Assembly: GCF_001905095.1 (NCBI RefSeq)
Contig: NZ_LWLS01000072.1
Span: forward strand, 248,001 to 312,000
Origin: Micromonospora sp. CB01531
Lineage (GTDB): Bacteria > Actinomycetota > Actinomycetes > Mycobacteriales > Micromonosporaceae
DNA: 64,000 nucleotides
Direction: 5' to 3'
Shown here: positions 23,606 through 33,199 of the stretch, piece by piece
Position numbering within the stretch: the stretch's first letter is position 1
Layout: the number at the start of each line of letters is the position of its first letter
Made by a program: the position numbers and the translations under genes
The notes under the pieces: generated by a model
Told to the model about the DNA's origin: nothing
Database searches by the model: none
Seen by the model: the letters and a program-made list of their open reading frames with translations, nothing else

Positions 23606-24328
23606 TCAGCCGGCCAGCGCGGCCCGCGCCTCTGCCAGCCGTACCGGCTCGTCGTGGGCGGAGACGTACCACTCGACGTCGTCGGTGAGCAGGCCGCGCG
23701 CCATCGCCAGGTCGGGCCTGTCCCCCGGGGCACGCAGGTGGGCCGGCGGCGGGTACCAGCAGTCGCCGAGCAGCAGCACCCCCGAGTCCGGCACCAGCAC
23801 CACCGACGAGTCCGGGGCGTGCCGGCCGCCCACGTGCCGGACCACGACCCCGGTGGGCAGGGTCAGGTCGTTGGTGAAGGTGCGGGTCGGCGGGAGAACC
23901 GTGAAACCGTCCCAGGAGTCCATGGTGAGGGCCCGGGCCCGGAAGCTGTGCCCGAGCCGGGGGTTCTCGCGTACCTGATCGCGCAGGTAGCGGTGGCTCC
24001 ACGGCCGGGCCGCCTCGGCGCGCAGAGGCGCGACGCCGGCCTCGTGCCCGACGATCTCCACCCCCGGCCAGGCGCAGGCGCCCCAGACGTGGTCCCAGTG
24101 ACAGTGCGTGTAGACCAGCCAGCGGGGAGCCGGCAGTCCGGCCGCGCGCAGTCCGGCCTGGACCTCGCGGGCATGGGCCGGGCTCTGCCCCGCGTCGACG
24201 ATCACACTTCCGCGCTCGTCGGCGACGACGGCGACGGTCGGGCGGACCGCGTACGGGTCCGGGTCGCCGGGGAACAACCAGACCCGGCCGGCCAACTGTC
24301 GGGGCGTGACGGTGTCGATGGCGGCCAT
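23606..24328 (-). CDS. metallo-beta-lactamase-fold hydrolase
   Basis: A 240-residue protein with the zinc motif THCHWDHVWGACAWPGVEIV (H75, H77, D79, H80), further metal ligands GGRHAPDSSVVLV and GVLLLGDCWYPP, and a start region IDTVTPRQLAGRVWLFPGDP. The fold is shared by hydroxyacylglutathione hydrolases, lactonases and others, so the substrate is not clear. ATG 24328 was chosen because it gives the natural domain start; an open frame continues to 24409. Its promoter must lie in the space shared with the cobalamin riboswitch region, from which it is divergently transcribed. Confidence 0.88.
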   Translation of the reverse strand: MAAIDTVTPRQLAGRVWLFPGDPDPYAVRPTVAVVADERGSVIVDAGQSPAHAREVQAGLRAAGLPAPRWLVYTHCHWDHVWGACAWPGVEIVGHEAGVAPLRAEAARPWSHRYLRDQVRENPRLGHSFRARALTMDSWDGFTVLPPTRTFTNDLTLPTGVVVRHVGGRHAPDSSVVLVPDSGVLLLGDCWYPPPAHLRAPGDRPDLAMARGLLTDDVEWYVSAHDEPVRLAEARAALAG

Positions 24329-24609
24329 TCCTCTCGCCGGGCGGAAGTGCGGTCCGTAGTCGATCGCGATGCTATCGGCCCGACGCGTCCCAGACCGCCC
24401 CGCCAGCACGGACGTGGTTTCCGAACCGTGCCGCGCCGTCCGACGGAACGGTGTTGGTTAAGGTGCCGGGCGGCGGGTTAAACCGACCTACCGATCGGTG
24501 TGCGTCATTGCGAGCGGCACTGTTCGCCGATCCATCTGATCGATCAGAGTCCATCGGTCGTGGCCGCGGTGGCGCCGCCGACCTGCCGTTGACCCGGGGC
24601 CGGAGGCTG

Positions 24610-24775
24610 TGGCAGCATTCGCGGCCAGACGGCAGTGAAGGAAGCCGGTGTGAATCCGGCGCGGTCCCGCCACTGTCACCGGGGAGCGATCCCCCCTCGT
24701 GAGTCACGGCCGTGCGTGCGCGGTTGGAAGGCCGGGGGAGAGCGTCGATCCGGGAGCCAGGATACTTCGGCCGTC
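24610..24775 (+). ncRNA. cobalamin (B12) riboswitch upstream of the cob operon
   Basis: The core matches the B12 box of the cobalamin aptamer: GGAAGCCGGTGTGAATCCGG (24640-24659), then GCGGTCCCGCCACTGTCACC (24661-24680), and the closing motif GAGCCAGGATAC (24754-24765). Binding of adenosylcobalamin should reduce expression of the biosynthesis operon that starts at 25179. The exact outer stem P1 was not folded, so the ends are approximate. The 280 bases between the metallo-beta-lactamase start and this element should hold two divergent promoters; no other structure is evident there. Confidence 0.93.
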
Positions 24776-24812
24776 GGAGAGCCCCAGGGCGTGGACACCC
24801 GAGGAGGACCCG

Positions 24813-25022
24813 ATGCACGGCCTTTCCGCCATCGACGGTGATCGTCGTATCCGGCCGGCGCGCACCGACGTGCCGCTGACCGCTCGCCCCGCCGCACCGC
24901 GGGCAGCGCGCGGTCCCGCGCACCCGACCGTTCGCCGCGCCGCCGCCCGTCCGGGCGTCGCCGGAGTCGCTCGCGCCGTCCTCGAACCCGCCGCCGGGCG
25001 GGGTCGCGCCGTCCGCCGCTGA
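24813..25022 (+). CDS. small Arg/Ala/Pro-rich ORF between the riboswitch and cobN
   Basis: A 69-residue ORF (MHGLSAIDGDRRIRPARTDV to GRGRAVRR) with an excellent ribosome binding site: GAGGAGG, 6 bases before the ATG. It lies 38 bases after the riboswitch closing motif. Its composition (about a quarter Arg, rich in Ala and Pro) fits no known cobalamin or cobalt-transport protein. It may be a leader peptide whose translation is what the riboswitch blocks, or a real small protein. The 156 bases between it and cobN hold no further credible gene. Confidence 0.45.
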   Translation: MHGLSAIDGDRRIRPARTDVPLTARPAAPRAARGPAHPTVRRAAARPGVAGVARAVLEPAAGRGRAVRR

Positions 25023-25178
25023 GTTCCGCCCCGCCGGGTTTCGCGCCCGGCCGGGCGTCCCTGCCGGCCCGCCGTCGGTGAGCCGCCCGCCCGGACCCGC
25101 GTACCCGCTGAACCCGCGCCCACCCCCGCCCGCCGCCGGCCCTGCCGTGCCGCCGGGCGTCACGCTCCGGAGCCGTCC

Positions 25179-28100
25179 GTGCGCATCCTGCTGCTGTCCA
25201 CCGCCGACACCGACCTGCTCGCCGCCCGCGCCAGCGACGCCGACTACCGGCTGGCCAACCCCGCGCGGCTCGCCGTCGACGCGGTGCCGGCGCTGCTCGA
25301 CGGCGTCGACCTGGCCGTCGTGCGCCTGCTTGGCGGCCGGCAGGCGTGGCCGGACGGCCTGGCCGCGGTGCTCGCCTCCGGCGTGCCGACCGTGGTGCTC
25401 GGCGGTGAGGCGCTGCCCGACGCGGAGCTGATGGCGGCGTCCACGGTGGCCGCCGGGGTGGCGGCCGAGTCCCTCGCCTACCTGGTGGAGGGCGGCCCGG
25501 ACAACCTCGCCGAGCTGGCCCGGTTCCTCTCCGACACCGTCCTGCTCACCGGGGAGGGCTTCGCCCCGCCCGCGCCCACCCCGCCGTACGGCATCCTCGG
25601 CCCCGACCCGGCGTCGGCCGGGGACGGGCGGCCCACGGTCGGGATCGTCTTCTACCGGGCACACGCCCTGGCCGGGAACACCGCGTTCGTCGAGACCCTG
25701 GCCGACGCGGTCACCACGGCCGGCGGGCGTCCGCTGCCGATCTTCTGCGGCTCGCTGCGCGGGCTCACCCCCGGCGACGGACCGACGGGCCTCTTCGCCC
25801 GCTGCGACGTCCTCGTGGTGACGGTGCTGGCGGCCGGCGGCACTGTCGCCGCGGACGCGTCCGGTGGGGGCGACGAGGACGCCTGGGACGTCGGCGCGCT
25901 CGCCGCCCTGGACGTCCCGGTCATCCAGGCCCTCTGCCTGACCAGCACCCGCGACCGGTGGGCGGCCAGCGACGCCGGGCTCTCCCCGCTGGACGCGGCC
26001 ATGCAGGTGGCCATCCCCGAGTTCGACGGCCGGATCGTCACGGTGCCGTTCTCGTTCAAGCGGATCGACGCCGACGGGCTCTCGGTCTACGAGCCCGACC
26101 CGGAGCGGGCCGCCCGGGTCGCCGGCATCGCCGTCCGCCAGGCCCGGCTGCGGCACGTGCCGAACGCCGACAAGCGGCTGGCGATCGTGCTCAGCTCCTA
26201 CCCGACCAAGCACTCGCGGGTCGGCAACGCGGTCGGCCTGGACACCCCGGCCTCGGCGGTACGCCTGCTCGCCGCCCTCGCCGACGCCGGCTACGACCTC
26301 GGTGCCGGGCCACTGCCGGACGACGGGGACGCGCTGATCCACGCCCTGATCGCCGCCGGCGGGCACGACGTCGAGTGGCTCACCCCGGAGCAACTCGCCG
26401 CCGCCGAGGCCCGGGTGCCGGGGGAGACGTACCGGCGTTGGTTCGGCGCGCTCCCGGCGGAGCTGCGCGCGCGGCTGCGGGACCACTGGGGCGAGCCGCC
26501 GGGGCAGCTCTACACCGACGGCGGCGACATCGTCCTCGCCGGGCTGCGCTTCGGCAACGTGGTGCTGCTGATCCAGCCGCCCCGCGGCTTCGGGGAGAAC
26601 CCGGTCGCCATCTACCACGACCCGGACCTGCCGCCCAGCCACCACTACCTGGCCGCGTACCGGTGGCTGGCCGCGCCGGTCGCCGACGACGGCTTCGGCG
26701 CGGACGCCGTGGTCCACCTCGGCAAGCACGGCACCCTGGAATGGCTGCCCGGCAAGGGACTCGGGCTGGCCGCCGACTGCGCCCCCGACGCGGTGCTCGG
26801 CGACCTGCCGCTGGTCTACCCGTTCATCGTCAACGACCCCGGCGAGGGAACGCAGGCCAAACGCCGTGCGCACGCCGTCGTCGTGGACCACCTCGTCCCG
26901 CCGATGGCCCGCGCCGAGACGTACGGCGAGCTGGCGAAGCTCGAACAGCTTCTCGACGAGTACGCCACCGTGCAGGCCCTCGACCCGGCCAAGGTGCCCA
27001 CGGTCCAGCGGCAGATCTGGGACCTGGTGCGGGACGCGCAGCTGCACCACGACCTGCACCAGGCGGAGATGCCCGCCGAGGACGACTTCGACGATTTCGT
27101 GCTGCACCTGGACGGGTACCTCTGCGAGGTCAAGGACGTGCAGATCCGCGACGGCCTGCACGTGCTGGCCGAGGCGCCGGCCGGCGAGGCGCGGGTCAAC
27201 CTGGTCCTCGCCGTGCTGCGCGCCCCGCAGGTCTGGGGCGGTGTCCGCGCCCTGCCGGGGCTGCGCCAGGCCCTCGCCGCCCACGTCGGCCTCGACGAGG
27301 CGGCGCTGCTCGCCGCGCCCGGGGAGCGGATCACCGTGCCGGTGGCGCTGACCGAGGCGGTCGACGGCCCCGCCGCCACGGCCGCCGACGCCGTCGACCT
27401 GATCGAGGCCCTCGCCCGGCGGCTCGTCCTCGGCATGGAGACGCTCGGCTGGGACGGCGCCCAGGCGGACGCGGTGGTCGAGGAGGTCGTCGGCACCGCG
27501 GTGCCCGACGCCGCCGAGGTGCTGCGCTTCGCCGCCCGCGAGGTGGTGCCCCGGCTGGCCCGCACCACCGACGAAATCGGCCGGGTGCTCGGCGCGCTCG
27601 ACGGCCGGTTCGTCCCGCCCGGCCCGTCCGGCTCACCCACCCGGGGACTGGTCAACGTGCTGCCCACCGGCCGCAACTTCTACTCGGTCGATCCGAAGGC
27701 CATCCCCAGCCGCAACGCCTGGGACGTCGGGGTGGCCCTCGCCGACTCGCTGCTCGCCCGGCACCGCGCCGACACCGGGGCGTACCCACGCTCGGTCGGG
27801 CTCACCGTCTGGGGGACCAGCGCCATGCGGACGCAGGGTGACGACATCGCCGAGGTGCTGGCACTGCTCGGTGTCCGTCCGACATGGGACGACCGGTCCC
27901 GCCGGGTCACCGGCGTCGAGGTGGTGCCGCTCGCCGAACTCGGCCGCCCGCGGATCGACGTCACCGTCCGCATCTCTGGCTTCTTCCGGGACGCCTTCCC
28001 GCACGTCGTCGCCCTGATCGACGACGCGGTCCGGCGTGTCGCCGCGCTGGACGAGCCGGCCGCGGACAACTACGTGCAGGCGCACGTGGCCGCGGACGTC

Positions 28101-28853
28101 GCCGAGCACGGGGACGAGCGGCGGGCCACCGCCCGCGTCTTCGGCTCGAAACCCGGGGCGTACGGGGCGGGGCTGCTGCCGCTCATCGACGCCCGAAACT
28201 GGCGCACCGACGCCGACCTCGCCGAGGTGTACGCGGTCTGGGGCGGCTACGCGTACGGGGCCGGGCTGGACGGGCGGGAGGCGCGTGCCGACATGGAACG
28301 TTCCTTCGCCCGGATCGCCGTCGCGGTGAAGAACCAGGACACCCGCGAGCACGACATCGTCGACTCCGACGACTACTTCCAGTACCACGGCGGGATGGTG
28401 GCGATGGTCCGCCACCTCACCGGCACGGCCCCGGCCGCGTACGTCGGCGACTCGGCCATGCCGCACGACGTGCGTACCCGCACGCTCGGCGAGGAGACCC
28501 GCCGGGTGTTCCGGGCCCGGGTGGTCAACCCGCGCTGGATCGCCGCGATGCGCCGGCACGGCTACAAGGGCGCCTTCGAGCTGGCCGCCACCGTCGACTA
28601 CCTGTTCGGCTACGACGCCACCGCCGGGGTCGTCGACGACTGGATGTACGAGCGGCTCGCCGACGCGTACCTGTTCGACGACACGACGCGCGCCTTCCTG
28701 GCGGAGTCCAACCCGTGGGCGCTGCGCGGCATCACGGAACGCCTGCTCGAGGCCGCCGATCGGGGGCTGTGGGCCGCCCCCGAGCCGGCCACTCTCGACC
28801 GGCTGCACGAGACGTACCTGGCCAGCGAGGGCGACCTGGAGGAGCGGCAGTGA
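25179..28853 (+). CDS. cobN: aerobic cobaltochelatase large subunit CobN
   Basis: A 1224-residue protein, the usual CobN/ChlH-type size. Family landmarks: VVHLGKHGTLEWLPGKGLGL, PFIVNDPGEGTQAKRRAHAV, LVNVLPTGRNFYSVDPKAIP, YPRSVGLTVWGTSAMRTQGD, DVTVRISGFFRDAFPHVVAL and HDIVDSDDYFQYHGGMVAMV. CobN binds hydrogenobyrinic acid a,c-diamide and cobalt; chelation also needs an ATPase pair, here supplied by the downstream ChlI/ChlD-like fusion. GTG start with only a weak purine-rich site upstream. First enzyme gene of the riboswitch-controlled operon. Its stop is overlapped by a 20-codon mini-ORF leading into the ATPase gene. Confidence 0.97.
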   Translation: MRILLLSTADTDLLAARASDADYRLANPARLAVDAVPALLDGVDLAVVRLLGGRQAWPDGLAAVLASGVPTVVLGGEALPDAELMAASTVAAGVAAESLAYLVEGGPDNLAELARFLSDTVLLTGEGFAPPAPTPPYGILGPDPASAGDGRPTVGIVFYRAHALAGNTAFVETLADAVTTAGGRPLPIFCGSLRGLTPGDGPTGLFARCDVLVVTVLAAGGTVAADASGGGDEDAWDVGALAALDVPVIQALCLTSTRDRWAASDAGLSPLDAAMQVAIPEFDGRIVTVPFSFKRIDADGLSVYEPDPERAARVAGIAVRQARLRHVPNADKRLAIVLSSYPTKHSRVGNAVGLDTPASAVRLLAALADAGYDLGAGPLPDDGDALIHALIAAGGHDVEWLTPEQLAAAEARVPGETYRRWFGALPAELRARLRDHWGEPPGQLYTDGGDIVLAGLRFGNVVLLIQPPRGFGENPVAIYHDPDLPPSHHYLAAYRWLAAPVADDGFGADAVVHLGKHGTLEWLPGKGLGLAADCAPDAVLGDLPLVYPFIVNDPGEGTQAKRRAHAVVVDHLVPPMARAETYGELAKLEQLLDEYATVQALDPAKVPTVQRQIWDLVRDAQLHHDLHQAEMPAEDDFDDFVLHLDGYLCEVKDVQIRDGLHVLAEAPAGEARVNLVLAVLRAPQVWGGVRALPGLRQALAAHVGLDEAALLAAPGERITVPVALTEAVDGPAATAADAVDLIEALARRLVLGMETLGWDGAQADAVVEEVVGTAVPDAAEVLRFAAREVVPRLARTTDEIGRVLGALDGRFVPPGPSGSPTRGLVNVLPTGRNFYSVDPKAIPSRNAWDVGVALADSLLARHRADTGAYPRSVGLTVWGTSAMRTQGDDIAEVLALLGVRPTWDDRSRRVTGVEVVPLAELGRPRIDVTVRISGFFRDAFPHVVALIDDAVRRVAALDEPAADNYVQAHVAADVAEHGDERRATARVFGSKPGAYGAGLLPLIDARNWRTDADLAEVYAVWGGYAYGAGLDGREARADMERSFARIAVAVKNQDTREHDIVDSDDYFQYHGGMVAMVRHLTGTAPAAYVGDSAMPHDVRTRTLGEETRRVFRARVVNPRWIAAMRRHGYKGAFELAATVDYLFGYDATAGVVDDWMYERLADAYLFDDTTRAFLAESNPWALRGITERLLEAADRGLWAAPEPATLDRLHETYLASEGDLEERQ

Positions 28854-28912
28854 GCGCGAGGAGTGAGCCGGGTTTGCGAGCCCCGCAGTCGCGAACGAAG
28901 GAGCGGCAATGA
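28850..28912 (+). CDS. 20-codon bridging mini-ORF between cobN and the chelatase ATPase gene
   Basis: The [23 protein letters not shown] starts at a GTG overlapping the cobN stop (GTGA at 28850-28853) and ends with a TGA overlapping the next ATG (ATGA at 28909-28912). The DNA begins GTGAGCGCGAGGAGTGAGC and carries GCGAACGAAGGAG, similar in style to the bridge at 1932-2000. Both share small, Arg/Ser-rich products. A translation-coupling role is inferred; a functional peptide seems unlikely. Confidence 0.35.
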   Translation: MSARSEPGLRAPQSRTKERQ

Positions 28913-31218
28913 CCAGCTTTCCGTTCAGTGCGGTACTGGGCATGGCCGAGATGCGCCTCGCGCTGCTGCTCAACGCGGTCAGCCCGGCCATCGGCGGGGT
29001 GCTCGTCCGGGGTGAGAAGGGCACCGCCAAGTCCACCGCGGTGCGAGCCCTGGCCGCGCTGCTGCCGCCGGTCGACCGGGTCGAGGGCTGCCGCTTCGCC
29101 TGCGACCCGGCCGCGCCCGACCCGGGTTGCCCGGACGGGCCGCACCGGGCCGGGTCGGCGGTCGAGCGCCGCCCGGCCGGCCTGGTCGAACTGCCGGTCG
29201 GCGCCGCCGAGGACCGGGTGGTCGGCTCGCTCGACCTGGAACGCGCCCTCGCCGAGGGGGTACGCGCCTACGAGCCCGGCCTGCTCGCCGCCGCGCACCG
29301 CGGCGTGCTCTATGTCGACGAGGTCAACCTGTTGCACGACCACCTGGTCGACCTGCTCCTCGACGCCGCCGCCATGGGTCGCTGCCACGTCGAGCGGGAG
29401 GGTGTCTCGGTCAGCCACGCCGCCCGGTTCCTGCTGGTCGGCACCATGAACCCGGAGGAGGGTGAGCTGCGCCCGCAGCTGCTCGACCGGTTCGGGCTCA
29501 CCGTCGAGGTGGCCGCCAGCCGCGACCCCGCCGTACGCGTCGAGGTGGTCCGCCGCCGGCTCGCCGCCGACGCCGATCCGGCCGGCTTCGCCGCCGGCTG
29601 GGCCGACGCGGACGCCGAGGTGGCCCGCCGGGTCGCGGCCGCCCGCCACCGGCTGCCCGCCGTGGCGCTGCCCGACGCGGCGCTGCGGCAGATCGCCGAG
29701 GTCTGTGCCGCGTTCGACGTGGACGGCATGCGGGCCGACATCGTCACCGCCCGGGCCGCGGTCGCCCATGCGGCGTGGCAGGGCCGGGACCGGGTGACCG
29801 CCGAGGACGTCCGGGTCGCCGCCCGGCTCGCCCTGCCGCACCGTCGCCGGCGGGACCCCTTCGACACGCCGGGCCTGGACGAGCAGCGCCTGGACGAGGC
29901 GCTGCGCCGGGCCCGGGACGAGCACCCGGACGACGACCCGGACGACGACGGCCCGGGCGGCGGATCCCGCCCCGACGGCGGTCCCGGCGGCCCGGCCGGC
30001 GGCCTGGGCGGGGGTGCCGAGGGCGGGGCGCCCGACGGGCGGGGCTCGGGCGAGCACCCGGGTGCGCCGGATGACGGGCGACGGACCGGCCGGGACGGCC
30101 GGTGGCCGGTCAACGGCCGGGCCGGCGACGACGGCCGCGGCGAGGTCGGCCGCGACGACCCGTTCGACCAGTCGGGCGGCGACAGCTGGGGCGGCGCTGG
30201 CGGCGACGCGTCCGCCTCGGAGGGCCCCGGCCGAGCGGGCGACGCCGAAGGATTCGGCGGGGACTCCGAAGCCGATCGGCGGGCGGGTGAGGACACCCCG
30301 GGCCAGGGCGCCGACCGGGCCGGACCGCGCGTCCGGCGGGACGGGCACGCCGGCCGGCCGGGCGAGCCGGACGGCGTCGACGGGCCCGGCCCGGTGGCCG
30401 TACCCGATCGGGGGCTGCGGGCGCGGCTGCTCACGGCGCCCGGCGTGGGCGAGGGGGTGCCCGGCCGGCGCTCCCGGGCCCGTACCGGACGCGGCCGGAC
30501 CACCGGCGCCCGGGTGCCCGCCGGGCGGCCCGGCGCGCTGCACCTGCCGGCCACGGTCCGGGCCGCCGCCCCGCACCAGGCGGCCCGCGGCCGGCACGGC
30601 GGCCCGCTGCGGCTGCACCCGGACGACCTGCGCGAGGCGGTCCGCGAGGGACGCGAGGGGAACCTCGTCCTGTTCGTGGTCGACGCCAGCGGATCGATGG
30701 GCGCCCGGCAGCGGATGAGCGCCGTCAAGGGGGCGGTGCTCGCCCTGCTCACCGACGCCTACCAGCGCCGGGACAAGGTGGCCGTGGTCGCCTTCCGGGG
30801 CACCGGGGCGCAGACCCTGCTCCCGGCCACCTCCTCGGTGCTCGCCGCCTCGACCCGGCTGGCCGAGCTACCCACCGGCGGGCGTACCCCGCTCGCCGAG
30901 GGCCTGCTCGCGGCGGCCGACCTGCTCCGAATGGAGCGGCTGCGCGACCCGAAGCGGCGCCCTCTGGTCCTGGTCGTCACCGACGGGCGGGCCACCGCCG
31001 GACCGCAGCCGCTCGACCGGACCGCCCGGGCGGCCGCGGTGCTCGCCGCGACCGGCGCCCCCTGCGTCGTCGTCGACTGCGAGTCCGGCCCGGTCCGCCT
31101 CGGCCTGGCCGGCCGCCTCGCCGCCCAGCTCCGGGCCCAGCACCACCCCCTCGACCGGGTGGCCAGCGACTCCCTGGCCGCCGTCGCCACCACCACGCCG
31201 ACAAGGAGCGCCGCCTGA
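28909..31218 (+). CDS. ChlI/ChlD-type chelatase ATPase with C-terminal von Willebrand A domain
   Basis: A 769-residue fusion. Residues 1-330 form the AAA+ module (Walker [30 protein letters not shown] as Walker [21 protein letters not shown]). Residues about 340-500 are a Gly/Asp/Arg-rich acidic linker. The last 190 residues form a vWA domain with the MIDAS motif [20 protein letters not shown] and [19 protein letters not shown]. In actinomycetes such a single protein replaces CobS plus CobT as motor for CobN. The ATG overlaps the mini-ORF stop and the TGA overlaps the cobO ATG, so the three genes are tightly coupled. Confidence 0.93.
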   Translation: MTSFPFSAVLGMAEMRLALLLNAVSPAIGGVLVRGEKGTAKSTAVRALAALLPPVDRVEGCRFACDPAAPDPGCPDGPHRAGSAVERRPAGLVELPVGAAEDRVVGSLDLERALAEGVRAYEPGLLAAAHRGVLYVDEVNLLHDHLVDLLLDAAAMGRCHVEREGVSVSHAARFLLVGTMNPEEGELRPQLLDRFGLTVEVAASRDPAVRVEVVRRRLAADADPAGFAAGWADADAEVARRVAAARHRLPAVALPDAALRQIAEVCAAFDVDGMRADIVTARAAVAHAAWQGRDRVTAEDVRVAARLALPHRRRRDPFDTPGLDEQRLDEALRRARDEHPDDDPDDDGPGGGSRPDGGPGGPAGGLGGGAEGGAPDGRGSGEHPGAPDDGRRTGRDGRWPVNGRAGDDGRGEVGRDDPFDQSGGDSWGGAGGDASASEGPGRAGDAEGFGGDSEADRRAGEDTPGQGADRAGPRVRRDGHAGRPGEPDGVDGPGPVAVPDRGLRARLLTAPGVGEGVPGRRSRARTGRGRTTGARVPAGRPGALHLPATVRAAAPHQAARGRHGGPLRLHPDDLREAVREGREGNLVLFVVDASGSMGARQRMSAVKGAVLALLTDAYQRRDKVAVVAFRGTGAQTLLPATSSVLAASTRLAELPTGGRTPLAEGLLAAADLLRMERLRDPKRRPLVLVVTDGRATAGPQPLDRTARAAAVLAATGAPCVVVDCESGPVRLGLAGRLAAQLRAQHHPLDRVASDSLAAVATTTPTRSAA

Positions 31219-31829
31219 TGCCGCAGGGGAAGCCGACCCACGTGCCCGAGGACGGGCTGACCACCCGGCAGCGGCGGCACCGGCCACTGGTCATCGTCCA
31301 CACCGGACAGATGAAGGGAAAGTCGACCGCCGCCTTCGGGCTGGCGTTGCGGGCCTGGACGGCCGGGCTGCCGATCGGCGTGTTCCAGTTCGTCAAGAGC
31401 GCCAAGTGGCGGGTGGGGGAGGAGAACGCCTTCCGCGCCCTCGGCGAGCTGCACGCGCGGACCGGGCAGGGCGCCCCGGTGACCTGGCACAAGATGGGCG
31501 AGGGCTGGTCCTGGATCCAGCGCGGCGAGACAGCCGACCACGCCGCCGACGCCCGGGAGGGCTGGCGGCAGATCCAGCGCGACCTGGCCGCGCAGCGCTA
31601 CGGCCTGTACGTGCTCGACGAGTTCACCTACCCGATGACCTGGGGCTGGGTCGACGTCGACGAGGTGGTCGAGACGCTGCGCAACCGGCCCGGCTTCCAG
31701 CACGTGGTGATCACCGGCCGCAACGCCGACCCGCGCCTGGTCGAGGCGGCCGACCTGGTCGCCGAGCTGACCAAGGTCAAGCACCCGATGGACGCCGGCC
31801 AGAAGGGCCAGAAGGGCATCGAATGGTGA
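31218..31829 (+). CDS. cobO: cob(I)yrinic acid a,c-diamide adenosyltransferase CobO
   Basis: A 203-residue protein of the CobO/BtuR family: P-loop VIVHTGQMKGKSTAAFGLAL, then VFQFVKSAKWRVGEENAFR, MGEGWSWIQRGETADHAADA and LYVLDEFTYPMTWGWVDVDE. The C-terminus is Lys-rich (KGQKGIEW). It transfers the adenosyl group of ATP to the Co(I) corrinoid, forming the upper ligand. The ATG overlaps the preceding TGA (TGATG). Length and motifs are complete. Confidence 0.97.
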   Translation: MPQGKPTHVPEDGLTTRQRRHRPLVIVHTGQMKGKSTAAFGLALRAWTAGLPIGVFQFVKSAKWRVGEENAFRALGELHARTGQGAPVTWHKMGEGWSWIQRGETADHAADAREGWRQIQRDLAAQRYGLYVLDEFTYPMTWGWVDVDEVVETLRNRPGFQHVVITGRNADPRLVEAADLVAELTKVKHPMDAGQKGQKGIEW

Positions 31830-33199
31830 GCCCGCCGCGCGGCCCGGCGGACCCGTGGGAGCTGCCCCGGCTGGTCGTCGCCGCCCCGGCCAGCGGGCAC
31901 GGCAAGACCACTGTGGCCACCGGGCTGCTCGCCGCGCTGCGCCGCCGGGGCCTGACGGTCAGCCCGCACAAGGTCGGCCCCGACTACATCGACCCCGGCT
32001 ACCACGCCCTCGCCGCCGGCCGCCCCGGCCGCAACCTCGACCCCTGGCTGGTCGGGCCGGAGCGGGTCGCCCCGCTGCTGCGCCACGGCGCCAGCGTCCC
32101 CACCCCCGCCGACGTCGCCGTCGTGGAGGGAGTGATGGGGCTGCACGACGGCGCGGTGGGGCACGGCGGATACGCGTCCACCGCGCACGTCGCCCGGCTC
32201 ATCGCGGCACCGGTGCTGCTGGTCCTGGACACCACCGCGCAGGGCCGGTCCGCCGCCGCCCTCGTGCTCGGCATGCGCGCCTTCGACCCCGGTGTGCGGA
32301 TCGGCGGGGTGATCCTCAACCGGGTCGGCTCGCCCCGGCACGAGACGCTGCTGCGCGACGCGCTCGCCGAGGTGGGCGTACCGGTGCTGGGGGCGGTGAC
32401 CCGGGCCGTCGAGGTGAGCGCCCCGGCGCGCCACCTCGGGCTGGTGCCGGTGGCCGAACGCGCGCCCGAGTCCGTCGCCGTGGTGGCCGCGCTCGCCGAC
32501 CTGGTCGCGTCCACGGTGGACCTCGACGCCGTGCTCGACCTGGCGCGTACCGCACCGCCCTTGACCGAGCCGGCCTGGGACCCGGTCGCCGCCGTGGCCG
32601 GGCCCGCCGGCACGGCCTGCCCGGTCGTCGCGGTCGCCGGCGGCGCGGCCTTCACCTTCTCCTACGCCGAGACCACCGAACTGCTCACTGCGGCCGGCGC
32701 GGATGTGGCAATCGTCGACCCGCTGCGCGACCCGGCCCTGCCGCCCGGCACCCGCGCCGTGGTGGTCGGCGGCGGCTTCCCCGAGGTGTACGCCGAGGCC
32801 CTCGCCGGCAACGCCGCGCTCCGTGCCGAGCTGGCCGACTTCGCCGGTCCGATCGTCGCCGAGTGCGCCGGGCTGCTCTATCTCGGCCGCTCCCTGGACG
32901 GGGTGCCGATGTGCGGGCGGCTCGGCCACACCGCCCGGATGACCGGCCGGCTCACTCTCGGCTACCGCGACGCCGTGGCCGCCGCCGACTCCCCGGTGCA
33001 CCGCGCCGGCGACCGGGTACGCGGACACGAGTTCCACCGCACCGTCACCGACCCGGGGCACGGCGACCGGCCGGCCTGGCGCTGGGACGACACCGCCCAC
33101 GGCTTCGTCGCCGGCCGGGTGCACGCCTCCTACCTGCACACCCACTGGGCCGGACACCCGTACGCGGCCCGCCGGCTGGTCGAGGCGGCGAGCTGGTGA
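31823..33199 (+). CDS. cobB: cobyrinic/hydrogenobyrinic acid a,c-diamide synthase CobB (CbiA)
   Basis: A 458-residue glutamine-dependent amidase. The N-terminal dethiobiotin-synthetase-like part has APASGHGKTTVATGLLAAL, KVGPDYIDPGYHALAAGRPG and VVEGVMGLHDGAVGHGGYAS. The C-terminal glutaminase has VVGGGFPEVYAEALAGNAAL and the nucleophile region IVAECAGLLYLGRSLDG, with HxxH-type ends (HEFHRTV, HASYLHTHWAGHPYA). It amidates the a and c side chains of the ring using ATP and glutamine. The ATG overlaps the cobO stop by 7 bases; a GTG at 31826 is an alternative start. Confidence 0.96.
   Translation: MVSPPRGPADPWELPRLVVAAPASGHGKTTVATGLLAALRRRGLTVSPHKVGPDYIDPGYHALAAGRPGRNLDPWLVGPERVAPLLRHGASVPTPADVAVVEGVMGLHDGAVGHGGYASTAHVARLIAAPVLLVLDTTAQGRSAAALVLGMRAFDPGVRIGGVILNRVGSPRHETLLRDALAEVGVPVLGAVTRAVEVSAPARHLGLVPVAERAPESVAVVAALADLVASTVDLDAVLDLARTAPPLTEPAWDPVAAVAGPAGTACPVVAVAGGAAFTFSYAETTELLTAAGADVAIVDPLRDPALPPGTRAVVVGGGFPEVYAEALAGNAALRAELADFAGPIVAECAGLLYLGRSLDGVPMCGRLGHTARMTGRLTLGYRDAVAAADSPVHRAGDRVRGHEFHRTVTDPGHGDRPAWRWDDTAHGFVAGRVHASYLHTHWAGHPYAARRLVEAASW

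Noticed and set aside
24372-27284. 970-codon open frame on the minus strand
   Set aside because: Antisense shadow of cobN and of the riboswitch leader; no protein motif, and it would overlap the B12 aptamer.
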